Assembly: GCF_016881065.1 (NCBI RefSeq)
Contig: NZ_WXYN01000012.1
Location: 62,001-126,000 of the forward strand
Origin: Planococcus soli
GTDB lineage: Bacteria > Bacillota > Bacilli > Bacillales_A > Planococcaceae
Length of the DNA stretch: 64,000 bases
Reading direction: 5' to 3'
The notes beneath the pieces were generated by a model, which was given only the letters and a program-made list of their open reading frames with translations, did not search any database and was not told where the DNA came from. The position numbers were made by a program, and so were the translations under genes. Within the stretch, counting starts at the first letter, position 1. Each line of letters opens with the position of its first letter. Shown one piece after another: positions 28,168-35,170 of this stretch.

Positions 28168-28204
28168 TAAAAACAGCAGGTGAAAAGGAATGACTCACCT
28201 GCTG
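28168..28204 (-). terminator. terminator inside the bkd operon, between bcd and buk
   Basis: A perfect ten-pair stem CAGCAGGTGA/TCACCTGCTG with a TTTTT tail on the minus strand, seven bases after bcd. It splits ptb-bcd from buk-lpdV-bkdAA-bkdAB-bkdB, so the downstream part depends on readthrough or on a promoter in 28086-28167 that I could not pick out with confidence. Confidence 0.8.
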
Positions 28205-28211
28205 AATATTA

Positions 28212-29306
28212 TTATCTTCTGCTTAAAATATTGTGTTCGTTCCGCAAGAATTGAGATCTTGATTTGCGGACGCGTTCAATGCGTTCTTCAGCCATGCGGT
28301 CTGCAGCAATATAGCTTGGCACATTGTCGCGTTTCGAAATTTCAAAGATTTTTGTGATGCTGTCGTAGATCGTTTCAACGCGCTTCATCGCACGTTCATT
28401 GTTGTAGCCGTAAAGTTCATCAGCAACATTGATAACGCCGCCTGAATTGATAACGAAGTCTGGTGCATAAACGATTCCGCGTGCTTCAAGCTCGTCTCCG
28501 TGGCGTTCTTCTTTCAACTGGTTGTTGGCAGAACCCGCAACCACTTTTACTTTTAATTGTGGAATTGTGTCATCGTTGATGATCGCACCCATTGCACATG
28601 GAGCAAAGATATCTGCTTCTTGTGAATAGATGTCATTCGGTGCAACCGCGGTTGCGCCAAATGCTTCAACAGCGCGCTGTACGGCTTGCTGGTTAATATC
28701 AGTCACGATTAATTTCGCGCCTTCTTTATGAAGGTATTCGCATAGCGGGTAAGCTACGTTGCCGACACCCTGCACAGCTACGGTCTTGCCTTCTAAAGAG
28801 TCGTCGCCGAATGCTTCCAGCGCAGCAGCTTTCATGCCGATGTATGCACCATAAGCTGTGACTGGCGATGGATTGCCCGAAGAACCGAAAGCTGGGGAAA
28901 TGCCGGTGACAAAATCCGTTTCTTCGTGGATCATGTCCATATCCGCCACAGTTGTCCCAACGTCTTCAGCAGTTATGTAGCGTCCGTTCAAGCCTTGGAT
29001 AAAGCGTCCGAAAGCGCGGAACATTTCTTCGTTCTTGTCTTTCAATGGGTCTCCGATAATAACGGTTTTACCGCCGCCAAGGTTCAGTCCGGCTGCCGCG
29101 TTTTTATATGTCATTCCGCGTCCAAGGCGGATAGCATCTTCGATTGCTTCTTCTTCTGTTGCGTAATTCCACATGCGCGTGCCGCCAAGTGCCGGTCCAA
29201 GCGTAGTATCGTGGATGCAAATAATGGCTTTCAGGCCCGAGTTTTTATCCTGGCAAAAAATTAGTTGTTCGTAATCGTATTGTTCCATTCTCTTGAAAAT
29301 TTCCAT
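28212..29306 (-). CDS. bcd: leucine dehydrogenase
   Basis: NAD-dependent oxidative deamination of Leu, Val and Ile to the keto acids used by the Bkd complex. 364 residues, identical in length to Bcd of B. subtilis. Catalytic lysine region [20 protein letters not shown], nucleotide-binding [17 protein letters not shown], and GSANNQL near the substrate site. The ATG at 29306 is eight bases from AGGAGG, which lies inside the end of ptb; a TTG two codons earlier is too close to it. Confidence 0.97.
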   Translation of the reverse strand: MEIFKRMEQYDYEQLIFCQDKNSGLKAIICIHDTTLGPALGGTRMWNYATEEEAIEDAIRLGRGMTYKNAAAGLNLGGGKTVIIGDPLKDKNEEMFRAFGRFIQGLNGRYITAEDVGTTVADMDMIHEETDFVTGISPAFGSSGNPSPVTAYGAYIGMKAAALEAFGDDSLEGKTVAVQGVGNVAYPLCEYLHKEGAKLIVTDINQQAVQRAVEAFGATAVAPNDIYSQEADIFAPCAMGAIINDDTIPQLKVKVVAGSANNQLKEERHGDELEARGIVYAPDFVINSGGVINVADELYGYNNERAMKRVETIYDSITKIFEISKRDNVPSYIAADRMAEERIERVRKSRSQFLRNEHNILSRR

Positions 29307-29308
29307 TG

Positions 29309-30241
29309 TCAATTCCTCCTAATATATGTTCCTAAAGTTAACGATGAGCAAATCGCCAAAGCCAATGAATACAATTTGCTTTCGGCGCTGTCGGCTCGTG
29401 ATGACAAAACTATCGGCGCTTTCGCACCGGCGATGATACTGCCGACTTTTGCATTTGAAAAAAAGACCAGTGATTTATACAGGATATTGCCGGACTCAAT
29501 GGTTGGAACGAGCAGGATATCGGCTTTGCCGGCATTGTCGCCCGCAATCCGTTTATGCTTGGCCGCATCGACAGATATGGCATTGTCGAGAGCGTAGGGC
29601 CCGTCCACGATGCAATCTTTGATTTGGCCACGCCGGTTCATCGCGGTCAATGCCGCAGCGTCAAGAGTGGCCTGCATGTTCGGATTGATGACTTCCACTC
29701 CTGCCAGAGGCGCGACAATCGGCAGTTCAACACCGACTGAACGTGCGATCTGAACAGCATTTTGGATAATTTGTACTTTTTGAGGCAAATCCGGGCTGAT
29801 GTTCATGCCCGCATCCGTTACAAAGATCAGCCTGTCGAAGCCAGGGACTTCAAAAGCGGCAATATGTGACATGACGGAGCCGGTTCTGAGGCCATACTCC
29901 GGATTCAATACTGCTTTGAGCAGCACTGCCGTCGCAATCTGGCCTTTCATCAAAATATCGGATTCGTTCATGAACACAGACTTTACCGCTTGTTCAGCAG
30001 CTTTCTCAACGCTGCTGACATGATAGAGCTGCACTTCAGGATGACCGAGCAGCTGCGGAAAATATTCCTGGATCATTGCTGTCATTGCCGCTTCATCATC
30101 GTACAGGTGAAAACGTGCCATTTTCCGGCTGACAGCCATACTGATGGCTTCCAAAACTGCTAAATCAGCAGCAGCGGCAACTGCCACTATGTGGTCAGAA
30201 CCGTTCGGGGCATTTTCGATTAAATGGTTTAATGTGGCCAT
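29309..30241 (-). CDS. ptb: phosphate butyryltransferase
   Basis: 310 residues of the phosphate acetyl/butyryltransferase fold. It exchanges CoA for phosphate on branched acyl-CoAs, with Buk as partner. Conserved parts are [26 protein letters not shown] and the late [19 protein letters not shown]. The last codons (IRRN) encode the AGGAGG site of bcd, and two bases separate its stop from the bcd start, so the two are coupled. First gene of the operon after bkdR; its upstream region carries the TTGCAA array. Confidence 0.94.
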   Translation of the reverse strand: MATLNHLIENAPNGSDHIVAVAAAADLAVLEAISMAVSRKMARFHLYDDEAAMTAMIQEYFPQLLGHPEVQLYHVSSVEKAAEQAVKSVFMNESDILMKGQIATAVLLKAVLNPEYGLRTGSVMSHIAAFEVPGFDRLIFVTDAGMNISPDLPQKVQIIQNAVQIARSVGVELPIVAPLAGVEVINPNMQATLDAAALTAMNRRGQIKDCIVDGPYALDNAISVDAAKHKRIAGDNAGKADILLVPTIESGNILYKSLVFFSNAKVGSIIAGAKAPIVLSSRADSAESKLYSLALAICSSLTLGTYIRRN

Positions 30242-30311
30242 AACTGCTCACCTCATTCTTCTTAATTAAAACAGAACAGATGGCTATATATAAGAGATGA
30301 AAGCGTTTTAT

Positions 30312-30369
30312 TTGCAATTTTATCCACAAAACTTTGCAAATACTTGCAAAACCCTGCAATAAATTGCAA
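30312..30369 (-). promoter_or_regulatory. phased TTGCAA operator array upstream of ptb (candidate BkdR sites)
   Basis: TTGCAA occurs at 30312, 30334, 30344 and 30364, with CTGCAA at 30354: four sites exactly 10 bp apart plus one 22 bp further. The array lies between bkdR and ptb, 70-130 bases before the ptb start. An AT-rich TATATA at about 30287-30292 could be the -10. No TGGCAC-N5-TTGC sigma-54 promoter is visible in the gap. Assigning the array to BkdR is inference from position. Confidence 0.6.
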
Positions 30370-30375
30370 AATCGA

Positions 30376-32421
30376 TTACATCAACCCGTATTTCTCTAAT
30401 TTGTAGTAGAGGGTGCGCAAGGAGATTTCCAGTTGTTTTGCCGTCTTTGATTTATTGCCATTTGATTGCTTTAGAGCATGGTGAAGAATTCCGCGCTCAA
30501 CTGCGTCCAACTGCTCCTGCAGCGAAACAGAAGACGGGATCACCACTTCATTTTTGGTATCATCGACGCGGAGCATATTAAGTGGAATATGCTCTTCCGT
30601 TAGAGTTCTGTCGTTCATCTGCATGAAGATCATAGAACGGCTCAAAACGTTCTCAAGCTCCCGGACATTGCCCGGCCAATCGTATACGCGCAAATATTGC
30701 AGCGCTTTGTCGGAGATGGACTCGACACTCCGTCCGTATTCCTGGTTAAGTTTCAGCAGCAGCCGCTCGGCAATTCGGGGAATATCCTGTTTCCGATTGC
30801 GCAAAGGAGGAATGAGGATCGGCATCCGGTTCAGCCGGTAATATAAATCTTCCCGGAATTTTCCATCCAGCAAAGCTTTTTCCATATTAGCATTGGTTGA
30901 TGCGATCACACGCACGTTGACAGGAATTGGTTTGCTGCCGCCAATCCGCAACGTTTCGTGTTCTTGCAGCACGCGCAGCAATTTGCTTTGCAGCGAAGAA
31001 GACAGTTCTCCGATTTCATCGAGAAAAATACTGCCGTTGTTCGCTTCCTCAAACAATCCGCGTTTTTCTCCAGTTTTAATGCCTGGAATCGCCCCTTCTT
31101 CATAACCGAAAAGTTCGCTTTCCAGCAATTCTTCGGAAAGAGCAGCACAGCTGACACGCACGAATTTATTGTATTTCCGTTCGCTGGCACTGTGGATGGC
31201 ATGTGCAAAAAGCTCTTTGCCGGTTCCCGATTCACCGCGCAGCAAGACGGTAACCAAAGTTTGGGCCGCCAGTTTCGCCTGTTGGAGGGATAATTGCATT
31301 TCGGACGACAGACCGACGATGTCATCAAAAGTGTATTTAGATTCTAAAGTCCGGATGATGCTGCGGGCGCGGTCGAGTTCTTTCATCAAAGAACGAATTT
31401 CGGTCGTATCGTGAATGACTCCGACGCTGCCTTTTAACTTATTGTCGACGATGATCGGCGCAACATTAACGATGACTTCCCGGTTTGCTGGTCCAACTTT
31501 CAAATTGACACCACGCACAGGCTTGCGCGTCCTCAGTGCCTGTAAGTGCATGCTTTCCCCTTCAGATATATCCGCCGATGCAGGCTGGCCGATAACATCT
31601 TCCATCTGTAAGCCTGTAATGCGCGTATAAGCAGGATTTACAAGCAGGCCATTGCCCCTTTCATCTACAACAGAAATTGCATCGTCACTCGATTGGATGA
31701 TGGCTTCCAGCATGGTCTGAATTTCCTTCAAGTCGGTAATTTCTTCAGCTAAAGACACCACCTCGGTGATATCTTTAAATACAGCAAATGCGCCGATTGT
31801 TTCGCCATTATCATCAATCATCGGAAAACGGGAAGTGACAATGGTCGAGCCGTTTTTCAGCTCTAATTCCTTATTCAACTCAATGCGTCCGGTTTCGTAT
31901 ATTCTCGGCAATTCACTCAGCGAGATAAACTCGTGGATGTGCCTGCCAATGGTTTCATCTACAGTCACCTCCAGCATCCTTGCTGCACTTTTGTTCATAA
32001 AGGTAATATGGCTGGTATTGTCAATGCCGATCATACCTTCTTCTATTGAATTGAAAATGATTTTTTCCCGGTGGCTTTCTTTGCTGAGGCGATTGGTAAA
32101 ATGCTCTTTCTCCTCTAACAGCCGGACCAAAACGTTTGCAAGGCTTCCTGGTATAATGACGGTTTTTTTTAGGAAATGCTCCTGCAGTTTTTCATGCAGC
32201 TCATCGCTGCCCGTCACATCAAAGACGATATCAATATCCGTGTTGCTGAACTCACGGTAATCCTTTGCAACGGGTATGCCATGTAACTTTGCAGCGATAA
32301 CGGCTCCTGCTTCGGGATTTAAGTCAACTACACCGGATACATGCAAATAATCAGATTCCAAAAAGAGGTTTAAAATTGCCGAACCTCCTCCTCCGCCTCC
32401 TATAATCAAAACGTTTTGCAA
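30376..32421 (-). CDS. bkdR: BkdR-like AAA+ transcriptional regulator lacking the GAFTGA motif
   Basis: 681 residues. Residues 1-90 form a Rossmann-like domain with the glycine-rich loop IIGGGGGGSA. Two PAS domains (about 120-225 and 232-345) follow, then an AAA+ ATPase with Walker A GESGTGKE (396-403) and Walker B IFLDEIGE (465-472), and a Fis-type helix-turn-helix at the end (NKSKTAKQLEISLRTLYYKL). In this family residues 443-448 should read GAFTGA, the loop that contacts sigma-54; here they are GAIPGI. The rest of the ATPase looks intact. TTG start at 32421 behind AAAGG. It is expected to sense branched-chain metabolites and control ptb to bkdB. Confidence 0.92.
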   Translation of the reverse strand: MQNVLIIGGGGGGSAILNLFLESDYLHVSGVVDLNPEAGAVIAAKLHGIPVAKDYREFSNTDIDIVFDVTGSDELHEKLQEHFLKKTVIIPGSLANVLVRLLEEKEHFTNRLSKESHREKIIFNSIEEGMIGIDNTSHITFMNKSAARMLEVTVDETIGRHIHEFISLSELPRIYETGRIELNKELELKNGSTIVTSRFPMIDDNGETIGAFAVFKDITEVVSLAEEITDLKEIQTMLEAIIQSSDDAISVVDERGNGLLVNPAYTRITGLQMEDVIGQPASADISEGESMHLQALRTRKPVRGVNLKVGPANREVIVNVAPIIVDNKLKGSVGVIHDTTEIRSLMKELDRARSIIRTLESKYTFDDIVGLSSEMQLSLQQAKLAAQTLVTVLLRGESGTGKELFAHAIHSASERKYNKFVRVSCAALSEELLESELFGYEEGAIPGIKTGEKRGLFEEANNGSIFLDEIGELSSSLQSKLLRVLQEHETLRIGGSKPIPVNVRVIASTNANMEKALLDGKFREDLYYRLNRMPILIPPLRNRKQDIPRIAERLLLKLNQEYGRSVESISDKALQYLRVYDWPGNVRELENVLSRSMIFMQMNDRTLTEEHIPLNMLRVDDTKNEVVIPSSVSLQEQLDAVERGILHHALKQSNGNKSKTAKQLEISLRTLYYKLEKYGLM

Positions 32422-32463
32422 ATTGATTCAACCTTTCGCATGAAGTTTTGCAAATAATTGCAA
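32416..32463 (-). promoter_or_regulatory. TTGCAA sites at the bkdR start (candidate autoregulation)
   Basis: TTGCAA at 32416 (overlapping the bkdR start codon), 32448 and 32458; the last two are 10 bp apart and 32 bp from the first. Same motif and spacing as before ptb. Confidence 0.55.
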
Positions 32464-32495
32464 CAATAGTTTAAGCGTACATCAGGAAGGTTTTC

Positions 32496-32524
32496 TTGAC
32501 AACTTTAATGGAATTCGAAACAAT
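32496..32524 (+). promoter_or_regulatory. putative promoter of the DUF2627 gene
   Basis: TTGACA, 17 bp, AACAAT. The -35 is perfect, the -10 weak. It lies 23 bases before the start codon and diverges from bkdR. Confidence 0.45.
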
Positions 32525-32546
32525 AGATGATGAAGGATGTGGAATT

Positions 32547-32780
32547 ATGGGTCGTCTAGTGGCATTTATCATCTTACTGATTCCTGGGATCATGGCGGCG
32601 TATGGCATCAAATTGATGCGCGATACCCTGTTCAATAAATTGCTTGAGCCTTATCCGGCTCTTTGGCTCCAATTTACACTCGGCACCATTTTTGTTGTGC
32701 TCGGAATTGGATTTTTTGCAGGATTCCTGTTGAACCGGGACCGCAAAAAAGGAAATGTTTCGAAAAGGTTCCAGAAATAA
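32547..32780 (+). CDS. yqzF: DUF2627 small membrane protein (YqzF-like)
   Basis: A 77-residue protein with two membrane helices (VAFIILLIPGIMAAYGI and FTLGTIFVVLGIGFFAGFLL) and a basic tail. Length, position beside bkdR and the start MGRLVAFIILLIPG agree with YqzF of Bacillus (78 residues). Function unknown. The ATG at 32547 is nine bases after AAGGA; a longer reading adds 17 acidic residues with no support. Convergent with yqiK through a shared terminator. Confidence 0.85.
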   Translation: MGRLVAFIILLIPGIMAAYGIKLMRDTLFNKLLEPYPALWLQFTLGTIFVVLGIGFFAGFLLNRDRKKGNVSKRFQK

Positions 32781-32822
32781 AAAATTGCGTCTACCCGATT
32801 GGGGTAGACGCAATTTTTCTTT
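32776..32822. terminator. bidirectional terminator between yqzF-like gene and yqiK
   Basis: A perfect 16-pair stem (32781-32796 with 32802-32817) with A and T runs on either side, so it works both ways. The last codons and stop of yqiK are written inside the hairpin. Confidence 0.85.
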
Positions 32823-33516
32823 TGACGCGATCCGGATAGTTGGTGATGATTCCAACTGTCTGCGGACCGAGTTGATCTATGAGTGATTCCGAACCGAGGA
32901 TTCCATAAAGCCGGACTTTCTTGTCCAATTCTAAAATATCTTTCCAGAACAGTTTGGCAAGAAGCCGTTTGTGGAGATGGATGCTGTCGACCCAGTCCAT
33001 TTCATTAATTCGCGACAACTGCTCATTCTTTTTAATGATCCAAGCCATTTCCATCGAAGGCATCAGTTTTTTCATATCATGCAAGAGCTTGGAGTTGAAT
33101 GAAGACAAGTGTATATCTTCCATGCCCTCTAGCATGGCTGCAAGAATCTGCGGTCCTTTGGAATTTTTCGCAAACGATTCTTTTAATTCAACATTCAAAG
33201 GGATCTTCTTCTTTTTTGCCCACTGGAAAACTTCATAGGCCAATGGCATTTGATGGTGCTCAAAGTTGCGCCTCCACTTCCTGCCTATGCGCAATTCCTT
33301 TATTTCTTCGTATGCCAGCGTCTCGATGCCTGCGTTAACACCAGTCAGGCGCCGCAGGTTGTCATCGTGATAAACGACTACAACTCCATCTTTCGTAATT
33401 TGTACGTCAAGCTCAATGCCGACTCCAAACTCACATGCCTTAATAAAAGCGTTCCATGTATTTTCCAATGCGTATCCTGAAGCGCCTCGGTGTGCATACA
33501 CTTTGACTTCAGACAA
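32791..33516 (-). CDS. yqiK: glycerophosphodiester phosphodiesterase family protein (YqiK)
   Basis: 241 residues of the GDPD TIM-barrel. Visible are the active-site start VYAHRGASGYALENT with its histidine and arginine, IELDVQITKDGVVVVYHDD with the metal carboxylates and second histidine, and NVELKES with a further ligand glutamate. It hydrolyses glycerophosphodiesters to glycerol-3-phosphate. No signal peptide, so cytosolic. The start is uncertain: TTG at 33516 is nine bases after AAGAGG, whereas the ATG at 33525 touches that site. Confidence 0.88.
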   Translation of the reverse strand: MSEVKVYAHRGASGYALENTWNAFIKACEFGVGIELDVQITKDGVVVVYHDDNLRRLTGVNAGIETLAYEEIKELRIGRKWRRNFEHHQMPLAYEVFQWAKKKKIPLNVELKESFAKNSKGPQILAAMLEGMEDIHLSSFNSKLLHDMKKLMPSMEMAWIIKKNEQLSRINEMDWVDSIHLHKRLLAKLFWKDILELDKKVRLYGILGSESLIDQLGPQTVGIITNYPDRVKRKIASTPIG

Positions 33517-33840
33517 TAAAATCATCCTCTTCCATTTCTGAAATATGCCAGACAAATATCGCAGGAATTACCACTGCTGTGCTTGCCGTCTGGATTCATA
33601 ATTTATACTGTCATTCTAACATTTCGAGTCCTCAAGTAAAAGTGATGCCGTTCATACAGTTTTCCTTGCTGCAGTTTTTGAACTTTTTATATTTCCTTAT
33701 GTAAAAAACTACATTTGAAGCATGATACAACAAAATTAACTCTGCCTGGAACCAAGTGGTTATGATTCGCAAAAGTTGCTTGGAGAAAACATAGGGTTCC
33801 AGTTACCCGGGATTTATTTTGAACACTGTTTTTGCCAAAT

Positions 33841-33870
33841 AAAAAAACCAATGAACGAACCGCTCATCGG
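33841..33870 (-). terminator. terminator after the small membrane ORF
   Basis: A ten-pair stem with three G-T pairs (33848-33857 with 33861-33870) followed by seven T on the minus strand, 33 bases past the stop of the 43-residue ORF. Confidence 0.6.
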
Positions 33871-33903
33871 CTGCAACCATCTATGGATAAACTTTTAGTT
33901 TCG

Positions 33904-34035
33904 CTACAAAGACAGCATAGTAAACAACGCAATCAGAATGGTGACGCAATAGACACCGTAAAAATACAGCCGATCGACGACAGTTCCTTCGCCATTCCCT
34001 AAAAAGTAATCATCAATTTGCCTGATCAATTGCAA
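33904..34035 (-). CDS. hypothetical 43-residue membrane peptide
   Basis: I do not recognise this protein. Read by hand in the gap between yqiK and spo0A: a TTG start at 34035, nine bases after AAGAGG. Charged first half (QLIRQIDDYFLGNGEG) and one hydrophobic C-terminal helix (GVYCVTILIALFTMLSL) to the stop. A terminator follows in the same direction, which supports a real transcript. The start codon is rare and no family is known to me, so it could be chance. The rest of the gap (33556-33840 and 34050-34265) holds no frame I can support. Confidence 0.45.
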   Translation of the reverse strand: MQLIRQIDDYFLGNGEGTVVDRLYFYGVYCVTILIALFTMLSL

Positions 34036-34265
34036 TTGCGCTCGCCTCTTTTCACTCTGCTGAATTTACCGTTTTTGCATCAGTAAAGATGTTTTTTTCT
34101 CATCAGAAAAAACGGCGTCTATACCTTTTCCTTTATTTCGCCACTCTTAAACCATAATCCTGCTCTCCAAAATCAAAAAAATCAGGCGTTCGGCAGACTC
34201 GGTTAGCGTTATTCTGTTAAACAGCTTGGAACGCAACGCTTTTCCAACCCAGAATTTTTGTGTAT

Positions 34266-34310
34266 GCAAAAAAAAAAACTTCCCGTCGCTTTTGCAGCGA
34301 TCAGAAAGTT
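34266..34310 (-). terminator. terminator after spo0A
   Basis: A stem of about 12 pairs with an internal bulge (34277-34310) followed on the minus strand by eleven T, 12 bases past the spo0A stop. Confidence 0.8.
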
Positions 34311-34322
34311 TTGCAAAATTGA

Positions 34323-35090
34323 TTAGTCGTTATTATTGCGCATTTCCAGCCGCAGGCTATCTGCGACCATTGCAATAAACTCTGAATTAGTCGGTTTTGA
34401 CTCAAGATGTGCTGCACTGTAGCCGAAAATTTTGGAGATGTGATCAACGGTTTCATGGCGATTCCACACTTGTTCGATTGCATGCCTGATTGATCTTTCG
34501 ACCCGGGTAGAAGTGGTATCAAACTTGGCAGCGATGCCGGGATACAGCACTTTGGTGACTTTATTCAGGATATCGGGTTGTTCCAGTACGAGCAAGACCG
34601 CTTCCTTTAAATAATTATAGCCTTTTAAATGCGGCGGTATTCCGATATCTTTGACCATATTGGTGATCCGGTCTTCTGTCGTCAGCTTGTTGGCCTGCCC
34701 CGACATGCCGGTCCGGCTGTTCATAATATGATTGATCTGCACAGCCAAACGGTCAGCTTCAAAAGGTTTCATGATGAAATAGGAGGCACCGTATTCGGCG
34801 GCCTGGCTCATAATCGATTCCTGGCCGAATGCAGAAAGCATAATGACATCAATCTTCTGCAAATCACCATTTTCCTTAATGGCGTCAAGCACTGCAATTC
34901 CATCCAAATAAGGCATGATGATGTCCAGCAATAAAATATCGATGGGCGTACTGTTCAGCATCTCGATGCAGGTTTTGCCATTGTAAGCAACATCCACCAC
35001 TTCCATATTGGGTTGTGCATTTAAATAATCCTGCATCAGTCCGACTAATTCGCGATTGTCATCTGCAATTGCGATTTTTATTTTGTCCAT
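34323..35090 (-). CDS. spo0A: response regulator Spo0A
   Basis: 255 residues (267 in B. subtilis; the linker is shorter). The receiver domain keeps all phosphorylation residues: Asp10-Asp11, the acceptor Asp56 in LLLDIIMP and Lys108 in MKPF. The DNA-binding domain retains the recognition region TSTRVERSIRHAIEQVWNR and the end KPTNSEFIAMVADSLRLE. Master regulator of sporulation, and of biofilm and stationary-phase genes. The phosphoacceptor and DNA-binding residues suggest a working regulator. The segment after FGY (SAAHLES) differs from Bacillus. AAGGAG precedes the ATG. It follows recN directly; spoIVB is missing between them. Confidence 0.96.
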   Translation of the reverse strand: MDKIKIAIADDNRELVGLMQDYLNAQPNMEVVDVAYNGKTCIEMLNSTPIDILLLDIIMPYLDGIAVLDAIKENGDLQKIDVIMLSAFGQESIMSQAAEYGASYFIMKPFEADRLAVQINHIMNSRTGMSGQANKLTTEDRITNMVKDIGIPPHLKGYNYLKEAVLLVLEQPDILNKVTKVLYPGIAAKFDTTSTRVERSIRHAIEQVWNRHETVDHISKIFGYSAAHLESKPTNSEFIAMVADSLRLEMRNNND

Positions 35091-35170
35091 TCGACTCTCT
35101 CCTTGGTGACTGACTCAGGTAGCTACCGATGCGGGCAAAAGGATCGACTTTTCCTAAATTACCCTACAGC

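Noticed and set aside
30297-30311. cre-like site ATGAAAGCGTTTTAT before ptb (CcpA control)
   Set aside because: The left half fits the consensus but the conserved CA at the right end is missing; too weak to list as a feature.
30242-30375. Sigma-54 (-24/-12) promoter upstream of ptb
   Set aside because: GG and GC pairs occur, but none with the required 10-base distance; the nearest (GGATAAAATTGC) has eight.
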